From Balneolaceae bacterium (GTDB lineage Bacteria; Bacteroidota; Rhodothermia; Balneolales; Balneolaceae), in contig JAXHMK010000016.1 in NCBI GenBank assembly GCA_034521495.1, positions 1-64,000 of the forward strand: a DNA stretch of 64,000 bases, written 5' to 3'. Within the stretch, counting starts at the first letter, position 1; every line of letters starts with the position of its first letter. Both the position numbers and the translations under genes were made by a program. Under the pieces are notes generated by a model, which was not told the DNA's origin, made no database searches, and saw only the letters and a list, made by a program, of their open reading frames with translations. Positions 26,848-37,426 of the stretch are shown here, in pieces.

Positions 26848-27234
26848 ATGAAGAATCTTAGCAAAATCGTATTGATTTCGAGTGCAATTATAAACGCAAT
26901 ACTTGGAATTGCCATCACATTTTTACCCCAGGAAACGGGTCAATTTATCGGCACTACGGAGATGAACACGGCAGACCTCGCGTTAATGCAGATTTTAGGT
27001 TCAGCCCTGATTGGAATTGCCATCATTAACTATATGAGCCGAGGGATAACAATTGGCGGTATCTATGGGAAACCTTTGCTCCTTGGAAATTTGGTTTTCC
27101 ATTTAGCCACCGGTTTGGGATTAATTAAATATGTTTTTAGTGCAGAATCATGGATTCTGTTTGGACTTCCGGCTCTGCTCTACCTGATTCTAACAGCAGG
27201 TTTTATCAAATTGAATTTTACTTCTCCCGTTTAA
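26848..27234 (+). CDS. Four-TM membrane protein of unknown function
   Basis: The 128-residue protein has four hydrophobic helices with short loops (about residues 5-24, 42-62, 72-90, 97-118). It has no charged pocket or known motif. The DoxX/DUF4345-like size class is similar, but I cannot assign a family. It lies 69 bases after the exchanger and 77 bases before the PhyH gene, same strand. Confidence 0.7.
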   Translation: MKNLSKIVLISSAIINAILGIAITFLPQETGQFIGTTEMNTADLALMQILGSALIGIAIINYMSRGITIGGIYGKPLLLGNLVFHLATGLGLIKYVFSAESWILFGLPALLYLILTAGFIKLNFTSPV

Positions 27235-27311
27235 ACCCGACAGATGAGCATCTTTGGAAGTTTGAATCTGTTTTTGCAGATTCTATTTCAATCCTAATAA
27301 TTACTTTGTCT

Positions 27312-28248
27312 ATGAAAAAATCAGAAAAACAACCCGGAAATGCAGGAGTCTCCTACGATCTGGAGCGTTCGTTTAATCAACGAGACAACAATGAATCTCT
27401 TCGGGTTCTCTCTGAAGATGACTGGACATTTTGGCAAGAGAATGGATATGTGATTATTTCTGATGCGGTACCCGAAGAAAATGTAGAAGCAACGAAAGAG
27501 CTGATCTGGACGTTTGAGGAAAAAGACCCCGACCATCCCGAAACCTGGTATCGTCCGCCTCGCCGTGAGATCGAAATGACAGAACTGGTAAACAGCGGCA
27601 TGGTGGAGGTTTATAATCACCAGGCACTTTGGAATAACCGACAGCATCCAAAAGTGTATAACGCATTTGTGGATATTTGGGGAACGGAGAATTTGTGGGT
27701 TTCTATCGATCGTGTGAACCTGAATTTTCCGGTCAGAGAGGGCTATGAATTTGAAGGATTTATACACTGGGATATTGATACATCCAAAGATCCACTGCCG
27801 GTAAATGTACAAGGTGTTCTTGCGCTTTCGGATACCGACGATAAAACGGGTGGATTCCAATGCGTGCCTGAGCTTTACCGTAATTTTGATGAATGGGTGA
27901 AAAATCAACCCGACGACCGCGATCCGTTTCAGCCCGACATCTCCGGGTTTGATATCAGGAAAGTAAATATGAAAGCGGGGGACTTGTTGATATTTAACAG
28001 TATGCTTCCGCACGGAATCCGGCCCAATCATTCAAACCGGCCACGAATCGCTCAATATCTGTCCATGACTCCCGCCGAAGAGGAAAATGAGGAGCTGACG
28101 GGAATGGCGCATCAAATCCTGGAGAGATCGAATTGCCCCACAAGGTTACGCTTTTCCCGGCGATCCCCGAAAGTGGGAACAGGAACATGCTGAAACAGCT
28201 GAATTAACTGCGCTTGGTAAGAAGTTACTGGGATTGGAGAAATGGTGA
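27312..28248 (+). CDS. Phytanoyl-CoA dioxygenase (PhyH)-family oxygenase (frameshift near end)
   Basis: The start is at 27312 (MKKSEKQPGNAG); the open frame upstream overlaps the previous gene. It is an Fe(II)/2-oxoglutarate oxygenase: the metal triad is HWD in GFIHWDIDTS and the distal His in LPHGIRPNHSNRPRIAQY, with Arg for 2-oxoglutarate. After LTGMAHQ a one-base shift restores RIKSWRDRIAPQGYAFPGDPR and a stop at 28246-28248, giving about 312 residues. The substrate is unknown; PhyH proteins hydroxylate many small molecules. Confidence 0.85.
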
Positions 28249-28257
28249 GAAAGAAGG

Positions 28258-28316
28258 TCTCCCTTTCAGGGGAGACAGAGTTTTTCAACTGTTCTTGAAA
28301 AACTCAGAGGGGTGTT
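28258..28316. repeat. Palindromic element, locus E (single module)
   Basis: TCTCCCTTTCAGGGGAGACA is followed by a hairpin with arms GAGTTTTTCAA (28278-28288) and TTGAAAAACTC (28294-28304), then AGAGGGGTGTT. The layout equals the right-hand module of locus D in reverse, but the hairpin arms differ. It begins 10 bases after the PhyH stop, between convergent genes, so it may also be a bidirectional terminator. Confidence 0.7.
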
Positions 28317-28360
28317 CTTATTGATGAGCTCAAATATCACTTCTTTCTAAGGTGGAGTTT

Positions 28361-28786
28361 CTACTCCTCCATCCTGCTCCACTCATCAATTTCTACATAG
28401 CCCATTTTACCATCCGCCAATGTAAAAACCAATCGATCGGACTGCTCAACCCTTCCGGATGTTTCACTCATCACGGCGGAGGTTCTGATGATCCGCGCTT
28501 GTACCGTCATGCCGGTTTCAGTACTGTCAACTATTTCAACCGGGAACGATCTCATTTTTCGATAAATAATGTGCCTCGGTTCCGCTCCCTCCGGCCAGTT
28601 TTCTACAATTAATTCAAGGTCGGTACCCCTTTCCCGAACATCTGATTGCACCGGCGGAGCTTCACTCCAATGTTTGTAAGAAGCTTGTATAATCTCAATA
28701 TCATAATCAGTCATGAGATTCTTCTCTGATGAACATCCAAACAGAAGTAAAAAAAATGATACAATCGTAATAAATGTTGATCTCAT
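28361..28786 (-). CDS. Small lipoprotein of unknown function
   Basis: I start at 28786 (MRSTFITIVSFFLLL); the signal ends LLFGCSSEKN, a clear lipobox. The 141-residue product has a charged soluble body with RIIRTSAVMSETSGRVEQ and ends with DGKMGYVEIDEWSRMEE. No family is recognised. It is convergent with the PhyH gene and divergent from the S41 protease. Confidence 0.65.
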   Translation of the reverse strand: MRSTFITIVSFFLLLFGCSSEKNLMTDYDIEIIQASYKHWSEAPPVQSDVRERGTDLELIVENWPEGAEPRHIIYRKMRSFPVEIVDSTETGMTVQARIIRTSAVMSETSGRVEQSDRLVFTLADGKMGYVEIDEWSRMEE

Positions 28787-28861
28787 AAGTTTTATTTTAT
28801 GTGTATACAATTTTTAGAATACAACGCCAGAATCATCAATAGATTTTAATAAATATTTCCT

Positions 28862-30336
28862 ATGAAAAAAGGTTTTTCTATTCTCCTTTATTTGAGTCTT
28901 ACACTTATCATTTTTTCAAGTTGCAAAGATAAAATCGATAAGGCTCCATCCCAGAAACAGTTTGTCTGGGAGGCATTGAATTATTGGTATTTTTGGCAAG
29001 CCGATGTTCCCAAATTAGTCGATAATAAAGCATTCTTTAAGAATGACCAAGCCTACCACGATTATTTGATCGGCTTTCAGGATGCCGAAGGTGTATTTGA
29101 GGATCTGTTATTTTACTCCGGAAAATTTTGGTGAAGGCATCGGAGAAGATGATTTCTCCTTTTTTATTGATGATTATGTAGAGTTTCGACAAAGCCGCCA
29201 GGGCATTTCTCAGGATTTTGGATTTGAGTATGGACTCGTTCAAACCAGCAGTCAAAGCAATAACATTTACGGTTATGTACAGTATGTTCTTGATGGCACA
29301 CCGGCTGATGATGCCGGCTTAACACGGGGAGATATTTTTACAGGTATTAACGGTACAGCTTTAACAGTTAATAATTTTCGTTCTCTTTTGGCCAACAGTA
29401 CGTATGAGCTGACAATGGCAGAGTCTATTGAGGGTACAATCTCAGAAACCGGTGAAACAGTATCTGTCAGTTCCACAGAAATAACCGAAAATCCAATCAA
29501 CATCTCCAAAGTGATCGATACGGGCAGCTCTAAAGTTGGATATCTGCTTTACAACTCCTTTCAAACAAATTCTCACGAAAATCTAAATAATGTTTTCGGA
29601 AATTTTATTTCTGAAGGTATTGATGAACTCGTGTTAGATCTCCGCTATAATGGCGGTGGGGCTGTAATTACAAGCGCCACACTTGCCAGCATGATATCGG
29701 GTTTGGGCGAAAACGAAGATTTTGCCGTATTTACCCATAATGCCAAGCGATCTGATGAGAATGATACAGTTCCATTTTTGGAGGAGGTACTCATTATTGA
29801 TGAAAATTTTAATATCGTAGATCGGATAGAAATGAATTCTCTCTCCATTGACAGGCTCTTTGTACTTACAGGTTTTGGAACGGCATCAGCCAGCGAAGCG
29901 GTCATCAATGGATTAAATCCTTTTATGGACGTAACATTAATTGGCCGACAAACGGTTGGAAAAGATGATGCTTCTCTAACACTTTATGATACACAAGATG
30001 GCGCACCTTATACTAATCGCGACAATGCAAATCCGGATCATAAAAATGCTATTCAACCAATTGTGCTGAAGATCAGAAACACCAATTGACGAATCAAACG
30101 GAGAAGGTTTTATTCCCATGGGTAACAACTTCATCCGCGAAATTGATTATCTGGACAACCTTCCTCCCCTCGGTGATGAACAAGATCCGCTTCTCGCAAG
30201 AGCTCTTGAACTGATTTCAGGCGAGCCCGTTGCTAAACAATTAGTTCAGCCGGTTCCCTTCAACGGAGAATTTTTTAAAGACAGCCGGGACCTGGAACAG
30301 TTTGGGAAGGATATGTATGTGCTTCCTCAAAGGTAG
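28862..30336 (+). CDS. Secreted S41 family peptidase lipoprotein (two frameshifts)
   Basis: The N-terminus is a lipoprotein signal (IIFSSCKDK). Frame breaks near 29100 and 30085 divide it, but the pieces run in order. A PDZ-like region (DGTPADDAGLTRGDIFTGI) precedes the S41 catalytic core: ELVLDLRYNGGG, LFVLTGFGTASASEAVINGL with the catalytic Ser, and IGRQTVGKDD with the Lys region. The C-terminal piece ends FGKDMYVLPQR. Total about 490 residues. It resembles Bacteroidota carboxy-terminal-protease-like outer-surface proteins. Confidence 0.85.
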
Positions 30337-30344
30337 AAATGATA

Positions 30345-30504
30345 AGTTTTTGAGTTGGTGAGTTAGTGAGTTCTGAAGTTTTATTATATTCTTAATCTTA
30401 GATGATGCAAACGTCTCGCTCAACGTATAAATACGCTATTGAGTCAGTCATTCATATTTATTAATTCTTCAACCCATAAACTCAGAACTCATCAACTCAA
30501 AAAC
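30345..30504. repeat. Long inverted repeat of GAGTT units
   Basis: The left arm AGTTTTTGAGTTGGTGAGTT (from 30345) and right arm ACTCATCAACTCAAAAA (to 30503) are inverted copies about 100 bases apart. Each holds repeated GAGTT/AACTC units. The left arm starts 8 bases after the protease stop and the right ends just before the esterase, so it could be a terminator or a mobile-element footprint. Confidence 0.55.
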
Positions 30505-30520
30505 GAATACCCCAAAAAAA

Positions 30521-31426
30521 TTATCTCTGCTGTTAGTTCTTATCTTTATTGTAAATGGCTTAAATGCTCAAGAAGTTATTCCTCTCTGGCCTGATGGCAT
30601 CCCGAATTCACAAGAAACAGAAACAACCGAAATCCATGAAACCGACAGAATCTTATGGATTGAACAGGTTCAGAACCCCAACTCTGGAGATCTATCTTCC
30701 GGCCAAGGATCAAGCTCAACAGGTCAGAGCTGTTGTCATTCTGCCCGGCGGTGGCTACCGGGGACTTGCCTACGACTGGGAAGGAACGGACTTTGCCAAA
30801 TGGTTTAACTCCAAAGGCATTGCCGCTTTTGTATTGAAATACCGGCTGCCGATTTCCGATTCTGTGGTTGAACCGAATGAAGCTCCTCTCCAGGATGCAA
30901 AACGAGCCTTGCGTACCGTTCGGGCGAATGCTGAAAAATGGAATTTGTCGAAAGATGAAATTGGTGTGATGGGCTTCTCAGCCGGCGGACACCTGGCCTC
31001 TACCCTGGGAACACATTACAATCATGAAGACAGTGTCGCATCTGATTCCATCAATACACTCAGTGCCCGCCCGGATTTTATGATTTTGATCTACCCGGTT
31101 ATCACTATGAAAGAACCGTACACCCACCACGGTTCACGAAATAATTTACTGGGTGAAAATCCCAGCGACGAGATGGTTGAATACTATTCGAATGAGGCGC
31201 AAGTCACCGAAGATACTCCCCCACATTTCTACTGCATGCAACGGATGATGATGCCGTTCCCGTAGAGAACAGCCTGATGTTTTATAAGGCACTTAAAGAA
31301 AAAGGACATCACCCGGAGATGCACATCTATCCCAAAGGCGGGCATGGATTTGCGTTGGCAATCGGACATGATCGTCTTGAAGGATGGACAGAGCGAGTCT
31401 ATGAATGGATGAAGACCCTTGATTGA
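30521..31426 (+). CDS. Secreted alpha/beta-hydrolase esterase (frameshifted, start unclear)
   Basis: The reading starts with a signal-like LSLLLVLIFIVNGLNAQEV and PLWPDGIPNSQE. After a shift near 30680 it continues PTLEIYLPAKD, then the HGGG-type oxyanion motif in LPGGGYRGLAYDWEG, the nucleophile GFSAGGHLASTLG, and ATDDDAVPVENSL and YPKGGHGFAL for the Asp and His after another shift near 31240. This is the BD-FAE/acetyl-xylan-esterase-like group with a PGGGYR loop. No in-frame ATG is visible; the coding start may overlap the inverted repeat. About 300 residues. Confidence 0.78.
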
Positions 31427-31508
31427 TTCGTTCTATACTGTACTGTATAGATATTCTACTTCTTCTTATGCCTATTAAAAACAGGATTGCATCACAAAAA
31501 ACATCTTT

Positions 31509-31908
31509 ATGAAATCAAAAAAACTTTTCCGATCCTGCAATCATTATATGTCTTTATTGTTAATGGCCTCTTTTACATTCTGCATGCTCCAGTACAAATG
31601 TAAACGCCGATAAGGATATTCAAATCGAAATCGGTTCGGAACTCTTGAATGGGGCGGCTCACCAGCGGTTGACGGTGTTGGTATGCTCTTAATTGTTGAC
31701 GATACAGAATACGGCGCTCCAGGAACGCCGGAGGATTATCCCAGAATTCTTTAAAGATGATATTTACAAAACAGACGTTCAGCGCTGATTTTAAATCTGA
31801 ACCGGTGAGGAAACCAGTATCGGGGCTGGGGAGCGTTACACTTTCCAGGCTCATATGAGTTTCTCAAAGATTGAGAATGATCTTAAAGATTTAAAAATAC
31901 TTCATGCT
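31509..31908 (+). pseudogene. Degenerate secreted-protein gene
   Basis: It opens MKSKKLFRSCNHYMSLLLM, a signal-like start with a Cys cluster following. Beyond a stop near 31614, pieces in changing frames read NADKDIQIEIGSELL, GVGMLLIVDDTEYGAPGTPED, and FKDDIYKTDVQR. Many stops separate them. I do not recognise the family. Probably a decayed secreted or lipoprotein gene. Confidence 0.35.
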
Positions 31909-32461
31909 TTACTCATCCATTCTCTCATAAAAAATCCGCCAGTTCAGCGCTCCATGTCTTCCCTCCATCGGTCGATGATTCCCAATCCCAGGTCATAGAA
32001 TGTTCTGTGATATCATAAAACACCATTCGCTGTGTAAATTTACTTCCATCTTCTCGTTCAAATATCTCTGTCTGAAAAATCCGTTTTTCTCCATCTATTT
32101 TGCCTGTGAAATCAAAATATCCCCCGTTATTATCTGCCCAAGCCTGTTTCCAGCGTTCAAATTTGGGTTGATAAACTGAGATGCTGGTCCCCTTAAAACC
32201 GGAATTTTGTCCTTCTAATATCCTGAAATTTTCCTGTATCACATTTCCGTCCAGGATTTTTTCAATGTGATTGGTTCCGCGCCCCATGCCATCTCCCTCC
32301 TCCCAGTGTACTTCCCATTTGCCAACCCAAAAGTCAAAATAGTTTTCGGGCTCAAGATTTTGGATGCTCTCCTGTGAAAAAACGCTCAGAGGAATTGCAA
32401 GTAGAATTGAAAGTGCAGTTAAAAGTATCATTCCTTTCCGCGGACGCTTTGCATTTGTCAT
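31909..32461 (-). CDS. Secreted DUF1579-like protein (frameshift near end)
   Basis: A signal peptide ends LSVFSQE. The body has FDFWVGKWEVHWEEGDGMG, an N-terminal strand pattern seen in DUF1579-like, lipocalin-related proteins, and ends at 31925 after WSAELADFL. A one-base shift near 31940 restores NWRIFYERMDE and a stop at 31909-31911, a better C-terminus. About 184 residues, exported. Function unknown; the beta-rich WVGxW family may bind small molecules. Confidence 0.65.
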
Positions 32462-32484
32462 ATTTTAGATTATTTGATTAAAAA

Positions 32485-32865
32485 CTATTCCCTGATATTC
32501 AAATTTATCACCATGTAATAGATATCGGTGTTTTTAGTTTCGCCATCTGATCCGCGCCGGACTTCCAGAACAATCGTATCCTTGCCGGAAAAACCTGTTT
32601 CTGGTCGGTAACGATATTTTACAACTGCGGTTCCGTCAAAATCATAAAAAAGCTCACTAACGGAAGCATTCGGTCTGTCTTCCTTGATGGACACCTGTTC
32701 TTCATCCCCCAAGGGACCAACATTATAGATATATTCTCCAGCAGATTCTATTTCAGCGTTTACTACATCAAAATCTCTGACGACGGACTCTGCAGAATCC
32801 GCTTCAAAAATATTGCAGCCGCTAAGCCAGATCATTAAAACCAATACTACATACAGATTTCTCAC
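32485..32865 (-). CDS. Small lipoprotein of unknown function
   Basis: The 126-residue product has a lipoprotein signal (LMIWLSGCNIFEAD). The mature part contains YRPETGFSGKDTIVLEVRR, a beta-sandwich repeat resembling Ig/cadherin-like extracellular modules. It is followed 23 bases later by the DUF1579-like gene on the same strand. No further assignment. Confidence 0.65.
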   Translation of the reverse strand: MRNLYVVLVLMIWLSGCNIFEADSAESVVRDFDVVNAEIESAGEYIYNVGPLGDEEQVSIKEDRPNASVSELFYDFDGTAVVKYRYRPETGFSGKDTIVLEVRRGSDGETKNTDIYYMVINLNIRE

Positions 32866-32948
32866 AACACTGATACGTTATTATTTTTAAGAAAAACTGA
32901 ATTGTAAAAAAGAAATATCGATCATTCTTTATCTTTTATACACCCTGG

Positions 32949-33614
32949 ATGGACAAATTACCTATGAAGCCACAAATTAAGATTTGCTGCATCTCTTCAA
33001 AAAAAGAAGCCAAAATGGCCCTCAATGTTGGAGCGTCTGCTATAGGATTGGTTGGAAAAATGCCCAGCGGGCCGGGCCCGATTGATGACAAACTCATAAA
33101 AGAAATTGCAAATACAGTTTCCACAACCATCGCAACATTTCTTTTAACAAGTGAGACATCCGGGAAAGCTATATATGAACATCATAAAAGAACACAAACA
33201 AATACCATTCAAGTTGTAGATCGGCCGGAAGATGGAACTCACGAGTATCTGGAAAAAGAGTTATCCAATATAAAACGCGTTCAGGTTATACATATAGCAA
33301 ATGAAGAATCAGTTGATGAAGCGTTATTCTACGCCGAAAAAGCGGACCTCCTTTTGCTTGATAGCGGGAATCCCAACCTGGAAGTGAAAGAGCTGGGCGG
33401 CACCGGCCGGACCCACAATTGGGAGATCAGCCGGAAAATTGTTGAGCAATCTCCTATTCCCATTTTCCTTGCCGGCGGTTTGAATGCAGAGAATGTAAAG
33501 CAAGCCCTCGATGCCGTTCAACCTTTTGGTGTGGACATTTGCAGCGGAGTTCGCACCAACGGTAAGTTAGACCCAAAAAAGCTGGAAAATTTTGTTGAGG
33601 CTGTACTTACTTAA
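32949..33614 (+). CDS. Phosphoribosylanthranilate isomerase-like protein
   Basis: The 221-residue TIM-barrel protein follows TrpF layout: QIKICCIS at the first strand (canonical KICGI, catalytic Cys kept), LLLDSGNPN with the catalytic Asp, GGTGRTHNW and FLAGGL for phosphate binding, and GVDICSGVR near the end. Unlike canonical TrpF, the KSPRYI loop is replaced by MPSGPGPI. No other trp gene is close, so this may be a paralogue with a changed substrate. Start 32949 or, equally likely, the ATG at 32964. Confidence 0.78.
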   Translation: MDKLPMKPQIKICCISSKKEAKMALNVGASAIGLVGKMPSGPGPIDDKLIKEIANTVSTTIATFLLTSETSGKAIYEHHKRTQTNTIQVVDRPEDGTHEYLEKELSNIKRVQVIHIANEESVDEALFYAEKADLLLLDSGNPNLEVKELGGTGRTHNWEISRKIVEQSPIPIFLAGGLNAENVKQALDAVQPFGVDICSGVRTNGKLDPKKLENFVEAVLT

Positions 33615-33667
33615 CCTCGCGTATAAAGCTCCAAAATTAAGTTACATTCGATAAGGTCTTTGAATAA

Positions 33668-34209
33668 TTAATGTTGGGGTGAGTTACCAACAACAAATTC
33701 CTCTGCTTCCATCAACATAAATATCATAATCAATCCTGGCTTCCTATGCATCCTCCTTAACCTTTAAAGTAAGCGAATCGCCAGCGGCTAAAGGTTGAAC
33801 TTTTCTTACATCTGAAGGCGTATTACTCTCAATTTCAGGCCATTTGGGAGATTCTTTTGTTTTCGTAAATTGCCCTCATTCAGTTCGAAGTAATCATTCA
33901 TATCTACAGGTAATCCAAATAACATATCCGATTTATCGGCATTCCAGGAAACTTCATCACCCGGTCTCAAAACCAGTGTACCAACAACTATCCTCCATTT
34001 GGTATCTCCACTTTCCATGACCGTTCCGCATATTTAGCCACTTTAGGTCTCATTCTATCTTCTCCATTTCCATCGTTCTTGCTTGTACCTTCTTCACCAA
34101 AGTTATCTTCTTATTCATACTTTAGTTGGATACAGGAAGTACATCAATTAATGTCACTACAAGACTGATTTTACTAATTGATTACGACATCTTTGTTTTT
34201 ATTACTCAT
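33668..34209 (-). pseudogene. Decayed paralogue of the small beta-sandwich protein at 37427-37873
   Basis: Read with several frame changes it gives a short N-terminal hydrophobic stretch, then MRPKVAKYAERSWKVEIPNGG, GTLVLRPGDEVSWNADKSD, FGLPVDMNDYFE, a SLTLKVKEDA piece and finally FVVGNSPQH. The order mirrors the 37427-37873 protein: VWRVRDLNGN, DRVQW, DIEDYFEF, LRVTIKEDAP, FVQGNSAPR. It lies just downstream of kinase 1, as its intact relative lies downstream of kinase 2, so the two-gene unit was duplicated. Confidence 0.6.
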
Positions 34210-34272
34210 AATATTAGTTTGATTTAGTGTTAGTACTCTCGTTTTAGGAAAGATTCTATCAGCATTCTTTCT

Positions 34273-36830
34273 TTAAAAGCTCTTTTTCAATTCTATATAT
34301 TCTGGATCTTTGTGTCATAGATCTGTAAATCCGGCAGCCATTCGATATGAGATATATGTTCAGCCCGAACCCATTTCAATGCTTCATCTGCGCATGCCCA
34401 AGTTTTCATATGTACTAATCGCATTTACAATTAACATTATAGATTTTCCTGATTTTGAGTCAAGTGCTCTGATCTATATATTCAAGTGCTTGTTTCTCTA
34501 TTATTCAAGTCAGAATGATATAAAGCGATGTTAGATGAAAGTAACAGCATCTTCAGCTGATTAACTTTAAGCTGTTCCTCTGCTTTATCAATAGCTGTTT
34601 GGTATAATTCTTCCTCCCCATCATGTTCTCTTCGCTCCACTCAACTGCATGCCGCATAATTTGCCCAAATCTCATATCGGTTTCTGAATGCCTCATTCTC
34701 AAGCACTAATTCGTACATATCGGCAGCTTCAGTATAGTTACCATTTCTGAAATAAATAAGTGCCAAGATTGCTAGCCGTAAGAGGATTTTCGTCAATCGC
34801 CATCGATCGTTCAAACATGATCCTGGCACTGTCTATCTCATTCTTTTGAAAATATGCTACTCCAAGATTCGAATAAGACTGAACTATTTTGAGAAGTTAA
34901 TTTCAATAGCTTTTTTAAAATTTTCAATCGCCTATCCCAATTTTGATTCTCATCAAATGATAAATTGCCAGATCGCATTGTAACCTATCCAATACTCAGG
35001 TTTTCGATTCAATAATCTCTTCATAAATTTCAATGCCTCTTTCGGATTCTCCCGATCAATGTTATAAGCATTGGCCATCAGACGACTGTATGCTTCCGTA
35101 TACTCCGGATCGAGTTTAAGTGCATTTTCAAAATACCTGATCGCAGCTTCATAATTACCTTGCCCATACTCAATAAGCCCCATCGTAAATTGTACAGCTG
35201 GTAAATTTTCATCGATAGACTGAGCTTTATTGAGTGCGGCCTTTGCTTGATCAACCAACTCAACATTTTGGTTGATCACGAATTTTCTCCAATATGCTTC
35301 GCCTAATCCAGCGTATGCCAGTGCAAATTCTGGATCTATGTCCAGAGCATTCTCAAAATGTTGAACGGCATCGTCAATCATCTCAAGATTTGCCGGTTCC
35401 TGGAGACTTGCTCTGCCTTTCAGGTAAAATTCGTATGCATCGGGATTATTGGGCTCTCCTCGACTGATTGTCTCAACCATCACCGGTTGTACTTCTATCT
35501 GTAGCATATTCAACATAGCCTGAACGCTTTCTTTCTCCAGTTGCGCCAGGTTTCGGGATGAAACTGTTACCTGTTCAGTTTCTATCCTTACAATATTATC
35601 GGCATCAATAAGTTCGAGTATAAGCCGCGTTGAGTCCTGAATGGTTTGAATAGTAGAGTGTATCGCCAGGTTTACTCCAAACATTTCATTAGCTTGGGAA
35701 GCACTTGCTACATTTGCACTTCTAATTTCGCTGGCCGGTGTAACCCAATACTCATTTTCATACTGTTCAAGATCTGATAACCTAAAGGAAAGTGTTTCGG
35801 TCAGCCCGGCGGAAATAGATTCCAGGTTCGGATCATCACTTATATTTTCAATGGGTAAAACAGCCAAATGTTTTTTCTGTGGAACATTCCCCAATAACTC
35901 AAACTCATTATTCCACCAAAAGATGAACAGGGTGAGCAGAACGGTAAACACCGCAGCACTGATTATTAAGTAAGTATTTCTTTTTAGTGAAATTGTCTCC
36001 TGCTCCTTCGTGGATTCACTTCCGGATTTTCGCCCCTCCTTTATGTCATCTAAAACGTCGGACATCTGCTGGTAACGATCCTCCGGATTTTTCTCCAGAC
36101 ACCGGTTTATGATCTGCCGTATAAACTCCGGAATGTCTGAATTATCGGAGTCGATAGATAACGGCTCCTCCTCTGTAATGGAGTACATAATGGCCGCTTC
36201 GTGCATCCCCTGGAAAGGCAGTGCACCGGTAAACAGTTCGTAGAGAACCACTCCGTATGACCATATATCTGAACGGTTGTCTGCTTCATTTCCGCGCAAT
36301 TGTTCCGGCGACATATACGCCGTAGTACCGGCCGTTGTATCACTGCTGGCGGGCTGATCACTCCCCTCCAATCGTGCCAGGCCAAAATCCATGATCTTTA
36401 CCTTGTTCGAGGAATTGACCATAATATTCCTGGATTTGATATCCCTGTGGACGATCCCTTTTTCATGAGCTGCCTTAATCCCTTCGGCAATATCAATGGC
36501 AATTTCAATCTTGTCTTCAGGCGTCAGTTTATTTTCATCAATTACATCCTTAAGCTCATCCCCCTTTACATATTCTAAAACGATACATAACTCTCCATTT
36601 GCCTCCTCAATGGCATATACCTGGGCTATGTTTCGGTGGTTTAAACCTGCCGCAGCCTGGGCTTCAACCCGAAAACGATCATGTTTGGATTGATCTTTTG
36701 ATATGTGTTTCGGCAGGAATTTGAGTGCTACTTTTCGATTCAGGCGTGTGTCTTGTGCCAAATACACAACACCCATCCCTCCTTCACCTATCTTTTTTGT
36801 AATATCGTAATGCAAAAAACTGGATGCCAT
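34273..36830 (-). CDS. Ser/Thr protein kinase 1 with TolB-like domain and TPRs (C-terminal part frameshifted)
   Basis: The open part to 34953 covers 625 residues: a Hanks kinase (GEGGMGVVYLAQD, VALKFLP with catalytic Lys, HRDIKSRN, DFGLARLEG), one membrane segment (about 287-306), a TolB-N/FlgO-like domain (LAVLPIENISDDPNLE) and TPRs (DPEFALAYAGLGEAYW). From 34953 to 34273 the TPRs continue (YSNLGVAYFQKNEIDSA, NYTEAADMYELVLE, YENLGM) but need at least five frame changes. It is paralogous along its whole length to kinase 2 at 37932-40476. The N-terminal kinase should still be made as a shorter protein. Confidence 0.85.
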
Positions 36831-37027
36831 TTTTTACACCAATCCGAAAGTTTAGATTTAAAATATATGTCTCTCTATACTTTAAATTCGACTATATGTT
36901 ACTGATTATTTTTTGGTTATTAAAAAAACTAACTACGATATAAAATATTTTAATATATATGGACAAATAAATCCCCCTTTCACTTTAAAATATATCATCA
37001 CTTTTCGGGTAGTCTTTAACAAAAAAG

Positions 37028-37182
37028 AAGAAGGCTTTGCAAAGCTCTGACCGTCATCCTGAACTTTCTCATCGGGATCCCTCCGGTGGATTCAGGATCT
37101 CCAGATACAGGCTATAAAGACGAATAGAGAATCTGAATCGAGTTCAGATTGACCAATAACCACGGTTTTGCAAAGCCCTCTG
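37028..37182. repeat. MITE-like repeat R1, copy 3 with internal insert
   Basis: It has the same terminal arms and internal palindromes as copies 1 and 2. A 23-base insert splits the central GAACTTGATTCAGG block and contains CGGGATCCCTCCGGTGG. It lies in the 596-base gap before kinase 1, which otherwise holds AT-rich sequence and the next repeat. Confidence 0.85.
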
Positions 37183-37278
37183 AAATATCACTTTTAAAGA
37201 TGTACTGCCTCGGGGCAGAACCCACGGGTTATCAATACATTCCAAAAATTTTGGGTTAACTTTACGTTTTTCTTGAAG

Positions 37279-37372
37279 TGTCCTCTTTTTCGAAAGGGAC
37301 ACTGGGGGATGATCCATAATGCTTCAGAAACAAGATGTAGTCAATTCAGAACTTAGAAAGTCATCCCCCCGG
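37279..37372. repeat. GGGGGATGA-family palindrome, copy 2
   Basis: GTGTCCTCTTTTTCGAAAGGGACAC gives a stem (37279-37303), followed by TGGGGGATGA and, about 60 bases on, TCATCCCCCC. The outer arrangement equals the element between pstB and phoU. It is non-coding. Confidence 0.6.
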
Positions 37373-37387
37373 CTCGCACTTTAGATT

Positions 37388-37417
37388 AAAAAACCTCGAA
37401 GTCTATCCGGGTTTTTT
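37388..37417 (-). terminator. Terminator-like hairpin after the 37427 gene
   Basis: AAAAAACC (37388-37395) and GGTTTTTT (37410-37417) form a stem 10 bases beyond the stop of the minus-strand gene, with an A/T-tract on both sides. It looks like a rho-independent terminator for the kinase 2-beta-sandwich transcript. Confidence 0.5.
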
Positions 37418-37426
37418 AGTTATTTT

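Noticed and set aside
27150-27311. N-terminal extension of the PhyH gene
   Set aside because: It overlaps the preceding membrane-protein gene in another frame; MKKSEK at 27312 is the sensible start.
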